The notes under the pieces were generated by a model. It searched no databases, was not told the DNA's origin, and saw only the letters and a program-made list of their open reading frames with translations. Shown here piece by piece: positions 24,055 through 35,727 of a stretch of 64,000 nt of DNA. The DNA is from Candidula unifasciata. Taxonomy: Eukaryota > Mollusca > Gastropoda > Stylommatophora > Geomitridae. The first letter of the stretch is position 1; every line of letters starts with the position of its first letter. The stretch is from the NCBI GenBank assembly GCA_905116865.2, contig CAJHNH020001155.1, positions 62,001 through 126,000 of the forward strand, given 5' to 3'. The position numbers were made by a program, and so were the translations under genes.

Positions 24055-24820
24055 AATGAATAAATCAAGAATGAACATCACTGCACTCGGGGTCTTCCCA
24101 CTTGTGATCTGTCCTCTTTTTTAGTAGCCAGCCGAGTGGGGCTTTGTGGTGTCGAAGCATGGTGTCCGCCTCGAGTACTAGATGTTCCAGATTTTATCCC
24201 CGATAAGGGCAGGGATTTTTTTAGGTGGACTTGGACTTCTAGTAATTCCTTGGTCTCTGGGTAATGAGATCAGACACGCATGTGTATTGTTGCGCACGTA
24301 AAAAATCCCTTGGTAGTTGGAATCGAAAAGAGTAGCCTAACTGCGCTGCCCCTGCAAAATTTAAAGTTAAAAATCTGCCTAAAGTATTTCAGGATCCTCG
24401 CCGGTGCTACAGAGCCTGTGCACTGTGTTGAGCTTCTTCAGGCTCAGACTTGAGTTAAAAGAAGAATGGTGCACTTATGGGTTACTACCCATGTGCCATG
24501 ATGTTGATCCGTTGTTCAAACCTTCAAATCAAACCTTTTTAGTAGCCAACCAAGAGTTCCTATACTAATGGTGCTAGTTGCAGCCTGATTAAAAGTCTAT
24601 CTTATTTTCCTCTATATGTTGAAAACTAATCAGATCCTCTGTGTAATCTCTGCTGAATCAGTATGAATGCTCTGCCTGTTCTGTTGCACTGTTTATCTGG
24701 TCACAGAGAGTCTTCAGGACATCTGCTTTATTGTAAAGTAGCTCATGCCTAGAGGCATGGCAGTAACCAGTCTCTGGGCATGCTCATTGCCCCATATCCT
24801 GGACAAAAAAGCCATGTTGT
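24055..24820 (-). mobile_element. LINE family D fragment interrupted by a SINE-like insert
   Basis: Antisense family D sequence at 24055-24130 resumes at 24536. The 13 bp tttttagtagcca occurs at 24118-24130 and again at 24536-24548, so a 405 bp element entered the LINE relic. The RNase H part is strongly decayed (near 24640-24800). Confidence 0.75.
24131..24535 (+). mobile_element. SINE-like insertion nested in LINE family D, 13 bp TSD
   Basis: The insert between the tttttagtagcca repeats begins with gccgagtggggctttgtgg and a degenerate tRNA-like head, and ends in tcaaatcaaacc. No other copy is seen in the window. It is classed as a probable tRNA-derived SINE from its head and TSD. Confidence 0.6.
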
Positions 24821-24894
24821 TTGACTAAAAGTGTGTTGTTGTTTTTTAAGTGGTAAGGGTTACATTTTTACCTGAGTGTTTTTTTTATATATAG

Positions 24895-25320
24895 GACGTC
24901 ATCTACTTAATTCCTGACACATAATTGATACAGACACTTCTTTCCATGTGGTTTACCACACTCAGAAAAGGAGACTTTTGAGAACTGCAGAAGCTTTAAC
25001 AATAAAAATCAACAACCCCCTCCTTTGTAAGCACACATAATTTATCATAAATTTGAAGTTACCCTGGTAAGTCACGTGACTACGGTGAGCTACTGGTGGC
25101 CATGAAACAGAGACAATGTATCGAAGAAACTATTCACATTTCAGTTGAATTTATTTAGTTTTGTGCTTTATTTTATGTTGATGTAACTCTGTAGTAACAA
25201 CCCTGATGAGATACAGCGAAATATGCCTGGCAATAAAGTGTGCAATGTATTTATTGTTTGTATCCGCATTATTTAAATTAATTACGGGAAAACATTGTTT
25301 TAAATAAATAAATTGTTTTT
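24895..25320 (+). mobile_element. Dispersed repeat family F copy
   Basis: Matches 1583-1945 and 38800-39175 along its length: the aacaataaaaatcaacaacc segment, gtaagtcacgtgactacgg, and the cctggcaataaagtgtgcaa end. The longest copy in the window. No coding frame. Confidence 0.65.
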
Positions 25321-25865
25321 GAACAATGAACAAATCAAATACTAGGTCTTATACATGGAATACATTTAATATTATGTTCAACATCTTCATCATCATCCTG
25401 TTGCATCATTATATGCAGGCTTTTTTTTTTTCTAGAAAAAGATGCTGGTACTGACCACAAAGTGTCTATTGCAACAGAGCTAAAACAAATGAGACCTTTA
25501 AAAAAAAAAGGAGAAAAAAGCCTTGATTACATGTCATATAGGGCTTTCAGTCTTCCTCTATTCTGCTGTATCCTTTGCATCCTTTTGATAGCATGGATGG
25601 AATCCATCCTTACTTCTCAAAAAATTTCCTGGTACCTATTTTTAAATCTAGATCAACCTGGGAACGAAGGTCAGAGAAAAATATTTCTGCTATGAAAAGA
25701 ATTGAAACACATCAGACTTTAAACAAAAATTGTACCACTTTGGTTTTTAGGGCACCAGAGTGAAAGGGTTGGTTGAGCAGTAGAAACTGCTTGATACATT
25801 TCATTATCTTTTTATTAATAATTTGTTAAAATTTATAACTGAATATTTCTCTTGTATTATTGCAG
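25321..25865. other. Intron sequence, nothing recognised
   Basis: AT-rich with an ATC-type short repeat at 25387-25400. Two small open frames (25462-25763) have no recognisable motif. Confidence 0.45.
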
Positions 25866-26018
25866 GAGAATAACAATCACTTTGAAGTTTTTCTGCTAAC
25901 TCACAACACTACATTCAGTATAAATCCAAGGTCAGGCAACTCTAAACAGACATTCACTATATCAGTTCTGGATTCTTCAATGCTTGACTATGAGAAAAAC
26001 AAGAACTTTACTCTAGAG
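25866..26018 (+). CDS. Cadherin exon G, block 1
   Basis: The acceptor is tattattgcag and the donor GAG|gtgaat. Both ends are phase 0, with 51 codons. It encodes ENNNHFEVFLLTHNTTFSIN, then SVLDSSMLDYEKNKNFTLE, the middle strands of an EC repeat with the LDYE box. It aligns with GDNSIYNITLEDSSVFIISP and SSLLDYEKHQNFTIQ of block 2. The usual next exon (H) is not found before exon I. Confidence 0.88.
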
Positions 26019-26047
26019 GTGAATGCACTAGATACACGCAAATTGAG

Positions 26048-27511
26048 CTAGTTAATTAGTTAGTCAACATATTATCATCATTGCATATCGAACCATTTTA
26101 TCCATAAGTGCTCAAATCCCCTCCTCAGTATCTTCCTCAGCATATAGTGGCTTATGACACCAGTTCTCTATTGGTTTGCTATTCTTGTTTTGGTCCCTAT
26201 TTAGCTTGCCTGGCTTCACCCCTTTTGATGTTATCTTTGTATAGTCTCGTTTGTGTTGCAGATTCACAGTCATTACTTGGTTCGTTCAGTCGAGCTGCCT
26301 CTCTGAGGGCATTCAGTATATCAGCACTGTCCATTGCTTGTCCTTTTCCATGTGAGCATCACTTGCAAGTCTGTTAGCTTATTCATTGCCCTTTACACCA
26401 GAATGCCTCAGAACAAGTATAAAGCTGAATTTTGTCAGCCTAGATCTATGTAGGGACTCTGCCCATTGTCTTTGTAGGCAACCCTTTTCAATTTTCTTGA
26501 GCATATTCATTGAGTCACTGAGAAAGCATGCCCCAGTGAAAGTCTGTGTTTCTAGGTAAGTAGGTAGTTGTACCCCACCAGGACATCACACTAGGGATAA
26601 ACACCCGGTGACACAAAGTGCCACCATGCAGATGAGGATCACCCGTGGAGAGGTCCCAGAAACCCCTTTCAGCCGTTAGGCCATATCTATGGTTAGGCCA
26701 TATTTATGGTCCAGCTATATTCAGGGCCCCCAGCAAAAGCCAGAGTGGGGTTTCAAAATACCAAAAAATTGCATACTGTGAGGGAACGACTATACATCTG
26801 TGTTTCCAGCCAGGCTATTGCTTTCACTACCATGACCTCCACAGTCAAACTGCTTATCATCAAGGCAATGACACCGCAGCCTTGTTTGACAGAACTCCCC
26901 CCAACCTGATCTGTAAACGCCCACAAGCTCCTGACATTTCGACTGACAGACCCGTCTATGTAGTTGATTACATCATCCTCAGAAGAATTCTGACATATCA
27001 AGGCTTGCGCTACTGCTTCCACAACTACTGGGTTTTGTTGTTTGCATTCTCTGTTGAGTTTGATGCATACTTCAAAGGACGTATGACATTCTGGTGGTAC
27101 ACGTACCCATTCTTCTCCAAGTTCTTTGTCTTAAAGTGGACAAACCTCTTGTATAATATCCTCGGCCTGACCCATCCATGATTTTCCTCTTTTTAACTGC
27201 TGCCTTTTCTTTTCCTGATTTCACCGTGCAGTGGGTGTAGTATGTTGGCACTGACTCAGAGGTAGGCGTGTGCTCGACAGATCCTTATTCTAGCTTCCAT
27301 TTCTGAAAAACCAAGTAGGTATCGCATAGCTCTGCATGCTGTATCTTTAGTGCACCTAATTATAATGCAAGTGCACAAACAATCCTTACATCCCCCCCCC
27401 CCTCTCTCACTCACACCTCACTGAGGCAAATAGTGGAAAAGAAGAAGAAGAAAAAGAGGAAGAAGAACAGTATAATGCACATGGCCTTGTTTTGTATCTT
27501 TTCCATACAAG
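26048..27511 (-). mobile_element. LINE family E copy with 10 bp TSD, itself hit by R1
   Basis: The 10 bp gcaaattgag occurs at 26038-26047 and again at about 27512-27521. Just inside the left edge is a short TTAG tail, so the element is antisense. Minus-strand frames carry RNase H fragments such as YIDGSVSRNV and SSLTVEVMVVKAIAWLETQM at 26753-27022. The copy at 59410-59877 shares an ADKLNAL..QEV-like segment. R1 splits the RNase H domain at 26553-26796. Confidence 0.8.
26553..26796 (+). mobile_element. R1 element nested in LINE family E, 10 bp TSD
   Basis: Flanked by tctgtgtttc at 26543-26552 and 26797-26806. It carries the R1 core (ACCCCACCAGGACATCACAC and GAGGATCACCCGTGGAGAGG). Its position inside the family E RNase H domain gives the order of events: LINE first, R1 second. 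Confidence 0.85.
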
Positions 27512-27555
27512 CAAATTGAGTAATTGTAATTTTTCTATTCATAATTTCTTTTTCA

Positions 27556-28495
27556 GCCTTAGAAGATTATAAAAAGACAAACAATGTGGAAGCGCAATTA
27601 GATCATTACACTGGGGCTATACTGATATAGCAGCAAGTAATCAGTAAATGAAGATTATTCTATGCAATCTTTATGTGTCAATTGAGACAAAGAAGAGAAT
27701 TATGAAGAGCTGTATAAATCCTACACTGAAATAAGAAGGAAATCATGGACATTTCGACGATTAGGGAAAATTTTTTTGGGAGGCGGCTAAGATGTGATTT
27801 TATAGAGGAATGATATTACCTTGAAAAGATAAAAAACAGTAATGAAGATATCTTGAAAAAAAGTGACTCCTGAGTAGAACTGATTGCCGACATCGGAAGA
27901 AGACATTCCACATTTTTGGTCATGTCATGAGAAAGAGAAAACTGGAGTACATTGTAATGGTGGGAAAGTTGGAGAAGAAAAGAGGCTAGAGAAGATTAAG
28001 AGAGAGGATCCTGCACAATATGACATCATGGCATGGAAAATAATCTGTGTCAGAACTGACTGCTGGAAGTACACAAGACAGAAGGTTATAGATAAAAATG
28101 ACTACCGTAGCCACATGACATGGACTATAAGAAGAAGAATATTACTGAATCTTAACTTTAAGGCATGATGACCTATTTAGGTTCTGGGGCCCTATTTTGG
28201 AAGAAAAGAAAAAAGAATAGACCCACTGCTTCCCTAACAAGCAAGTTTTAAAAGGTGAATTATACGGGGTTTGTAGAAGTCAGATGTATCGGGTTGAAAG
28301 ATCCAAATATTGCAGCCTAGCTGTAAATCACAATACAATATACCCAATACTCAAGTAAGGGCACTTGCAAAAAAAAAAAAATAGATGCAAGATTAGTTAG
28401 TTCAGTTAGTATATAAATGTATTATGCCATATAAAATAGTACTTTGTTCAGGATTGAATAAAGAACTTTGTGTAATGTATAGAACTAGTTACTTT
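27556..28495 (+). mobile_element. Intron with sense LINE 3'-end relic
   Basis: At 27884-28145 the + strand reads GRRHSTFLVMS, EEKRLEKIKREDPAQYDIMA and later NDYRSHMTWTIRRRI, the decayed C-terminus of an RTE-like LINE with a GAA-rich end. The rest of the segment (27556-27850, 28150-28495) shows nothing clear. The expected cadherin exon H is not visible here. Confidence 0.45.
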
Positions 28496-28499
28496 GTAG

Positions 28500-28625
28500 G
28501 TGGATGTCACAAGATGGATGTACAGTAGACTGCTTCTGGTACCATTGGAACTGGAATTGAAACTCTTCGCTGGCTGCTGAAGATTTGGATGTAGCATGCG
28601 TGAGAATATACTGTAATATTGATTT
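28500..28625 (+). mobile_element. LINE family D 3' fragment
   Basis: Sense copy of the last about 120 bp of family D (ggtaccattggaactggaat and ctcttcgctggctgctgaag landmarks). No frame. Confidence 0.65.
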
Positions 28626-29171
28626 TTGACTCAAAACAACTCAAAAAGAAAAAAGTAAAGACAGAGTAACTTCCCTTCCCATTCCTGCCTCATCAGGTGG
28701 CAGAACCTCTCCTATATTGCGATGGTGTAATGACTGTGATGCTTCCCCCTGCAGTACTTCTTACTTGTACACAGACACAACCTCCCACAAACATATAACA
28801 TAAATTATTATATCTTTATGTTTTAAAAATTACTTTATTTTTCCTTTTTTTCATGTGTGAAACACAAGTTTAAAAACACTTTATGTGTATGATAATAGGA
28901 ATTAAAATATCCATACTAGGGATATGTTGAACAGGACTTCTCAGAACTAATGAAACCAACACACACAAATTTCATTATTTTAACATCAAAATGTGTGAGG
29001 CAGATTGTTTTAAACATAAGTTTAGAAAATATAAGTTGAAAATTTTAAACCACATAAAATGTATCATATATGTCAGTTACATTGTAATGGAATGTTGATT
29101 TTTTTTAATGCTGTTGCAAATTTAGTAAGTCTTTCTACTGATTGCCTAAATTTATACTCTGAAACATTCAG

Positions 29172-29236
29172 GCTACAGATCAAGATGATGGACTATATGG
29201 AATTGTGACATACTCTTTGGAAGACTCATCACATAC
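29172..29236 (+). CDS. Cadherin exon I, block 1
   Basis: The acceptor is gaaacattcag and the donor AC|gtatga. This short exon of 65 nt encodes ATDQDDGLYGIVTYSLEDSS plus H, the DxDxG calcium strand of an EC repeat. It ends with two bases that join exon A of block 2 in frame (ACA). Exon I of block 2 (54289) has exactly the same length and phases. Confidence 0.87.
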
Positions 29237-29696
29237 GTATGACATTGCTTAATCTCTTATTGTTAAATCAACAATTTCCTCTCTGTTTTTTTTTTTTTTA
29301 GTATATTCAACAGTGGGCTCTAAATCACAAAGAATATCTGGAAAAAAAAAATATTTCTTTTTTGGTGTGTAGCAGAATAATGAAAATGTATTGTTTCTTT
29401 CACCAATTCCAAATAATAATACTTTAAATCTTTGTGATATTTTATTTCATTGCATTTGCTAAAATGTTATGTATTTGTCAATACAAAGTTACAAATATTC
29501 TCATTGGAGTATGGAGTGTAGAACTTCATATATACTAGGCCACTGATCTGTTGCTGCAGGAATTGTTACCATCATTATTTGACTTCAGAAATCTTGCTCC
29601 TGTAATCGTAATCATAAAACCAAATAAAAATGTCAAATTTTGTCCTCTTTCGGCTGCCCGAAGGCCTGCTTTATTGAAGACGGTTCCTTTGCTATC
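29237..29696. other. Intron sequence, nothing recognised
   Basis: AT-rich with T and A runs. No exon or repeat family recognised. Confidence 0.5.
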
Positions 29697-29990
29697 TTCT
29701 TCTTTTTCTTCTTTGTGTTCACCAGCTTTAAAATCTAGTGGAAAGTTTTGTTTGTTCGTCCACTTTTAGACTGCAGTCCTGTTCCAAAACCTGGGTTTTG
29801 CGTGTGCATCCGTTTGACAGTTCTGAAACATTTGTGTGCAGACTGTTGGTTCCTTGCCTCTCAGGCAGATGCACTCCGACTTTGAAGGAAGCTCCCAATT
29901 AGTTGACTCTTACAACATGCTTTTGGGTAGGCAGTGGGTCTATTCTTGTTTTCCCTATAATAGGGCCTCAGAACCCACACGGGATCTTTG
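29697..29990 (-). mobile_element. Family C copy (LINE 3'UTR with GAA tail)
   Basis: An antisense GAA tail at 29697-29715 is followed by gttcaccagctttaaaatct and the block ttgcctctcaggcagatgca. It matches 4440-4640, 44450-44715 and, inverted, 45015-45312. The + strand frames here are shadows. Confidence 0.75.
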
Positions 29991-30511
29991 CTATCTGATT
30001 GAATTTGTTTCTGTGTGGTGATCATGCTCACCTAAGCTAGATTATTTGCTGCTGCATCATGTCTGCATGGTCAATCTTGGCAGGCGTTTTCCAGTTTTTT
30101 TTAGGAGTAGATCTGGCAGCCCTGAAAAGGGCTGACATTTTTGCCTGGGTAGCCTGGAACGGAAATGGGCAGGGTCTCATCATGGCTGTCTTCTGCTATC
30201 AGGTCTTGTTCCTGTTTTTTTTTTTCCTTCTTAAACTCTGCAGCAGTTCCAGTTCTGCTTTAAGACTGCTTCATCATGTATCACCCAGTGTGTGTACCTG
30301 CTATTTAAAAAATATATTCATCTTATAGCTGTAGACTAAGTTACCAAATTTCCTCAAGAATAAGACGATCTTATGTAAAAGATGCACCTTGATTTTGGAA
30401 CCGGAAGTTTGGTAAAAATAATATGATTACATAAAGATCTACTGCCATTGTATAAGACGTACACAATTTTAGACATTTAAAAATAAAAGTGACTTTTACC
30501 TGGGCAAATAT

Positions 30512-30740
30512 CATCATCATCATCATGTAGCAAGTTCTTTGCTGAACGTCGCTCTCATCACAGTCTGCCTGAAAGAAATCCGGTCTCTCATCAGTTTTCC
30601 CACCTTACGTACTTTTATACTCAAGGAGTCACTTATATCCTTTGTCCATCTTCGTGTTGGTTGGCCCCTGCCCCTCCTTCCTGGTACCATATATAGGATG
30701 TGATGGAACATTGGACTTTAAAATAAACATACAGTGTAAA
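30512..30740 (-). mobile_element. LINE 3'-end family G copy with ATC tail
   Basis: An ATC run at 30510-30526 is followed by antisense sequence encoding RRGRGQPTRRWTKDISDSL, the C-terminal box of RTE-like LINEs. A second copy lies at 46573-46745. It is strongly 5'-truncated. Confidence 0.7.
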
Positions 30741-30799
30741 AAGAGATTAATAAAGACATGGTGGCATATATAGGATGTCAAAATGTGAAGTTAATCTCT

Positions 30800-30960
30800 T
30801 CTTGATCATCTTCTTTTTCTTCTTCTTTTTTTTCCTCTTCTTCTTCTTTTTCTTCATTCTTTTTTCTTTTCCTTTTCTTCTTCTTCTTCTTCTTCTTTTT
30901 CTTCTTCTTCTTCGTCTTCTTCTTCTTCCTCTTCTTCTTCTTCATTTTGTTCACTGGAAG
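30800..30960. repeat. CTT-rich pyrimidine tract
   Basis: About 150 bp of nearly pure pyrimidines with CTT units, ending at ttgttcactggaagtgaact, the first bases of family C. It is likely the expanded tail of a very short antisense family C copy. The phenylalanine-rich frame is not a gene. Confidence 0.85.
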
Positions 30961-31146
30961 TGAACTCCTGGGGAAATTCCAGGCTGTTTATCCATAACTG
31001 GACATATTAGTACCACAACAACATGTGGTGATCCCCATCTGATCCCAGGTAATTTCTAAAACCAATAAATAAATAATGTATTATGTTTTGTTGTTTTAAG
31101 TTTCTATAGCTTATAAGATGCAACAATTTTATTTCCTAACTTTCAG

Positions 31147-31387
31147 ATTTGCTATTAACAATGAGTCAGGAGAAGTGTACTTACTTATCAAGGGCCTGGA
31201 TCGTGAAAATGTCTCAGAATACACTGTCAAACTAATAGCTACAGACACTGGTGGTTTCAGAGCAACAACACAGCTTGTAATTGAAATCAGTGACGTCAAT
31301 GATCAATCTCCAGTGTTTGCTCAAGACAGTTACACTCTAATATTTAATGAAGGAGTTACAAATATTTTGCCCGAATTTTTTGTGCAG
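31147..31387 (+). CDS. Cadherin exon A, block 2
   Basis: The acceptor is taactttcag and the donor CAG|gtaaga. One base completes the codon from exon I. It encodes FAINNESGEVYLLIKGLDRE, LIATDTGGFRATTQL, DVNDQSPVF and the next repeat's first strand YTLIFNEG. 241 nt, equivalent to exon A of blocks 1 and 3. It ends in phase 0. Confidence 0.93.
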
Positions 31388-32235
31388 GTAAGAAAATCAT
31401 AATTATTGTTGAGTTTAACAATTTCTTGAAATTACACTATTGTTGTTTATTTTTTTCCCAAATAATTTGTTCTTAATGCTTCTTTTTCTTCTGCTCTTTA
31501 TCCCCAAATGGAGAACAGGCTCTCGACCAACTCACACCAAGTTATTCTATCCTTTGCTATTGTACACAGCTCACACCTTGTCCTCCCCAAATTTGTAACT
31601 TTAGCCTCAAGTTCCCTTATCAATATGTTTTTGGTCTGCCTTTTTTCCTTTGACCTTGTGGGTTCTAGTACAAAGACATTCTAGTTATAATGTTCTTATG
31701 TTTTCTCAGTGTGCATCCTAACAAAGTCAGCATCTTATTCTCATCTCTTGATCCACTGGAATTTGTTTAGTTCTCTTACAAAGCTAAAAAAAAACCAGTT
31801 TTGTTCATTAATAAAGACATTGGCCAAACTGATGAATCTCACGACCTGACTTCTTATAGTAAAGGGTGGTCAAAATACACACGCACAACACATAATTGTG
31901 ACCAACAGTTCAGGGATTTGAATATGGACTAGAATAAGTAAATAATTCTGCACATTGGCAGGATAGGGCACTTCTTTTCTCTGATAGTCAGAAACTCCTT
32001 TCACAGGCAAAGATAATAAGCCACCATTTTAATGTGGAATTATAGAGAAACCTTAAGAATTTACTCATATGCAGGTCATGAATTTGGATTTGAGATGTGA
32101 CTTGTTCGTATACTCCAAACCAGTCTTTATGCTGAATAACTAAATACAACATAAACTGACTAGAAAGCTCAGTAAAAAAGCGGAACAAAAACATGTACAA
32201 ATACAACTAACCATTTTGACTAGGGTCTTTATGGA
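31388..32235. other. Intron; antisense LINE 3' relic likely at 31477-31780
   Basis: The segment 31477-31780 begins in a CTT-rich tail and resembles antisense LINE 3' ends (ggtctgccttttttcctttg corresponds to the GRP box region). No frame is intact. Nothing else recognised. Confidence 0.4.
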
Positions 32236-32239
32236 GTCA

Positions 32240-32480
32240 GTGTCTGTGGCATAGGTGTTGCGAACACGCTTCGTAATGACAGGGTGACAGGTTCGATCCC
32301 ATCATGTTGGCAGTGTGGCAGCAAATCGTCTTGTGTCTGTTTCCTCAGTGGTACTGAGAGCTGACAGTTCAGATTGGGAGCAAACTACAGAACATAAAAT
32401 TTGCCTAGAAAAATCACAATAGCCAAAAAATTGTGGGGTTGGTTCTGCAACGTCCTGTTAAGAATGCACAGCTAACTTTA
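32240..32480 (+). mobile_element. SINE family B copy, diverged
   Basis: Sense tRNA-like head at 32250-32300 with B-box-like gacaggttcgatcccatc, followed by the family B tail ggggttggttctgcaacgtc. Matches 42270-42490 and the inverse of 15080-15330. Confidence 0.75.
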
Positions 32481-32555
32481 CTTCACTGAGTGCGGCCACT
32501 GTTATTTATGTGTTGTACTGAAAAGCATACCATGAGGTGAAATCAGAGTCATTTC

Positions 32556-32845
32556 TTCGCGGCGTCCGTGGCTAAGGCGTTGCGAGTCCGACTCGTAATC
32601 CAACGTACCGCGATCGAAACCCACTGCGGGCTGCGTGGATTTTTATCGTGGTATGGGACGTCGCAGGTCGACCCAGCCTCAAATGGGTACCAGGATGGGC
32701 TGTCCTGGGAAAGTAAAGACAGCCGGCGTAATGCTGACCACATTACCCACCGAGTGCTGATGGTCTGTAAAAATATGGGCGCTCTTCCCATATGCCCGAT
32801 ACGCCTATAGGCGTGGAAAGGGATCTTTACTTTACTTTTTACTTC
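32556..32845 (+). mobile_element. SINE family A copy with best-preserved tRNA-like head
   Basis: The head reads ggcgtccgtggctaaggcgt then gcgatcgaaaccc, Pol III A-box- and B-box-like sequences at tRNA-like spacing. It is followed by the family body ('ggcgtaatgctgaccacatt' block) and an 'agtaaag'-type 3' end. This is the only sense copy of family A. The others are antisense to the cadherin gene. Confidence 0.82.
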
Positions 32846-33053
32846 TTTTGTAAGAACTTATCTCACTCTGTACCAGGCAAGTCACCATTTCTTTATCAAT
32901 TTCTTCTTACACTGTACGCTTTTCTTAAAGCCCAGTGTTCCATCACAATTGTTACATTAACCCTCTCTATCCTAATTTTTTCTTTAACACTTTCAGCCCT
33001 AGAAAGTTATGCAACGGGTGATTCAGAATACAAGGGGAAAAGTCAGAGTGAAT

Positions 33054-33370
33054 TGAGTTGAGTCAAAAATTGACATCACAGCACTCCGTACATTATCATG
33101 CATGCTCCATCCTCATCTTCAGCAGCCAGCACAGAGTTATAATACTGATGGTACCAGTCACAATCTGGTTATATGTCCATCTTGCCTTTCCTCTGAGTGC
33201 AGTGAGCCGGCCAGGCCCTCTGGTTACACCCAGGTGCCTCATTCTCTCCAGGCCATAATCTTGTTTCTCTACTAATTCCATTGCTTGTTCCCAAAGGGCC
33301 TTGACCACATCTTGTCATGTATCAATTCACCACCCAGTGGTGCAGATCCAGCCAATCTGTCTGCCTGTTA
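33054..33370 (-). mobile_element. LINE family D 3' fragment with 11 bp TSD
   Basis: Flanked by tcagagtgaat at 33043-33053 and 33371-33381. The antisense body encodes VKALWEQAMELVEKQDYGLE and RTYNQ-like family D residues (33096-33308). 317 bp, 5'-truncated. Confidence 0.85.
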
Positions 33371-33425
33371 TCAGAGTGAATGTCTTGCTTTCATAAACAC
33401 AACATACACTGTTATGTATGTAAAT

Positions 33426-35727
33426 TGTGACGTGACGAGGTGGATAAAATGTTTAATAATGTTGAGTAGGGATGTTCCTCTCAACACATTCCTTCCACCA
33501 GATTAACCCAACTAAAATCTGAGCTATGTTGCTCTCAGATAAAGTCCTGGATACCCAAGAAAACAGCCATATTGGCTCGTTAAGTACATTAACATTAGCT
33601 GAACTTGGTACCCACAAGAGAAGACAAGGAATTTTAGATGTCTATAGCATTATACTTAATGAATTATTAGACAGGGCAAATGATTCCTCCGTCATCTACC
33701 TTCTCCGGGTGTTATTATGAATAATTAAAGAATTATTATATTATTAATTGAGCCCCCACCAAATGTAATTCTATCTTAACAGTTTAGTTAAACGTGTAAG
33801 AACAGACACATTTGGAATTTAACAAACTATGTAGTTTAAAACTTGACATACAGCTTTATTTACTAACAATTAGTTTATATGAACTTTCCAGTTTGTTGAG
33901 CTACACTAACAGTGACTGGCTACCGTTATAATAATGATAGTGGTACGCTTCAGCGAGAAAACAGCTCCGGGGTTTAGAGTGGTATGATAATGATGATAAT
34001 ATGTTAACGTAAAGGGGTTAACTCAACTTATAAGCCTCTGACAGCCGTGAGGAACTGTCAAGCTTGTCCAACTCTTCCTTGCCTGTTTTCTGCCTGTTTC
34101 AGCTTATTCTCCACTTCATCCCCACCTCGGTCTCCACCTCGTTCTCCACCTCGTTCCCAGCTGGCCGAGTCTAACACAATGTAGTCTACTTCATGGACTG
34201 ATTGTCACATGGGCGCTGTAATCATGGAAACAAAACACATACGTGTAGTATCTTGACTTACACTAAGAATACATGTATCAATTAATACAACATATAATAA
34301 TAAGATATAACCCATCACTCCTCCTCATATTCCACATCCTCTCCAGTCTAGTCTGAAGGTCTTTTGTCTTACATGGGCGTCACATATCCTGCCTTCCCTC
34401 ACAAGCTATGTCATGATAGTTGACTTTCTAAGTCTGTGTCCGTCTTCACTCAGACTTCCAATCATTGTTTTTACATCAACACGTGGGGCAGGTTATGTGC
34501 TGAAACTCCAACCATTTTATGTGTGCATGCTGTCCTGAATATTATCTTTCAGTGACAGTAAATACTGTACACCCATCATTCTTCCCCTGGGGTTATAAAT
34601 CCCCTGTTTAGGTGAACACATTAAGTGAGCACATGGTGGGCACACAAAACGTAGCAGCATCCCTGCACATATGGGCATGATTTCCCACAGTCCAAACTCA
34701 CATTTTGGGTTGACCATGAAACAATATAATTACATTTCAAATGTCATTGTTCACATCTTATTTTATACACATGAAAACATACACTGAAAAAAATGTGACA
34801 CACACATACAAGAAATAGGAATAGTTTAGCAGTTCCCTAACTGAGATACTGAATACTCACAAAGAACTATTTCAAGCAGAATGTGCAGACAAATTAGGAA
34901 AAGGTTGTATAGACTAAGCTTAACTCCCTAACCAATGTATACAAGATTAAAATTAATATTCACCTGGGAACTTTCCATCAATCGCCAAACCAGAACCCGA
35001 CCGTAAAATACTTTTACGTCGACCTGTGTTTGTTGCTTGCTAGCTGCGATTAATGACAGGAATTCCACAGGCTCGAAGTATAAGTATCAATCTATTGTCC
35101 AAATTAAACTCCTCCCTTTCCTCGGTTCTACCCAACCCTCAAGACGATGACTTAAGCCACGCCTCTGAAGTACCTATCAGATCAAATTAGCTAACAAGTG
35201 GCCTGTCAGTCAATTCTGGACTGACATCCCTAGAGCAAACAGTCTTAAGTGACCCAATCTAGTTTACAACAAATCTAACTAGCCGGTGTGAAAACGGTCC
35301 GTGAAGCCATTGTGTTTACTACTTGACCCAGATCAAACATTCCTAATTGCCAAACACCTGTTCTGCCAAGAATTACACTGACTTGCGAAACTCCGACCTC
35401 CCGGCTCCACAATGTCTAGCGTCCACTCAATTCCCCTGTTCAAAAGGGCCCCACTCAGGCTGTGTTAGGAGATAACATTCTGACACTGGCGTGAGAATCA
35501 AACCTAACATCCCTAGTCTGAACCAGCGGGCTGTATTACGTAGTGTTAAGTAATTTTAAACAAAGCGCAGTGGCTTTGTCTCGGAGAAGGACTGGAAACA
35601 TTTAAATCAATTTGGTTTAAAGTAATATTAGGGTAAAGGGCAGAGTAAATATAATCCTCTCTCTTTAGAACCAGAAGAACTTATTACAAGTACTAACTTC
35701 TGGAACCACTGAGGTCGTCTCGTGACA
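33426..35727. mobile_element. Probable solo LTR, 2.3 kb, with 5 bp TSD
   Basis: The block begins tgtgacg and ends cgtgaca, giving TG...CA termini with a short inverted repeat. It is flanked on both sides by taaat (33421-33425 and 35728-35732). The 5 bp TSD is typical of LTR retrotransposons of the Gypsy and BEL groups. No gag, protease, RT or integrase motif is seen inside, as expected of a solo LTR left by recombination. A length of 2.3 kb is long for an LTR, and a non-autonomous element cannot be excluded. The base composition is more balanced than in its surroundings. Confidence 0.68.

Noticed and set aside
26019..26051. Extension of exon G by VNALDTRKLS
   Set aside because: The frame runs past a good donor (GAG|gtgaat) to a stop at the LINE insertion site. 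The paralogous exon of block 2 ends at the same place as the donor.
26645..27181. 178-codon + strand frame
   Set aside because: It crosses the border between R1 and LINE family E and is antisense to the RNase H residues, so it is a shadow.
27556..27630. Possible exon H of block 1 after a good acceptor (ttctttttcag)
   Set aside because: All frames hit stops within a few codons of cadherin length and no linker motif is present.
30775..30963. Phenylalanine/leucine-rich hydrophobic frame that could look like a membrane protein
   Set aside because: It is a pyrimidine (CTT) tract next to a truncated retrotransposon and not a gene.
32560..32640. tRNA gene candidate
   Set aside because: The A and B boxes belong to the head of SINE family A, which is repeated many times and does not form a full cloverleaf by eye.
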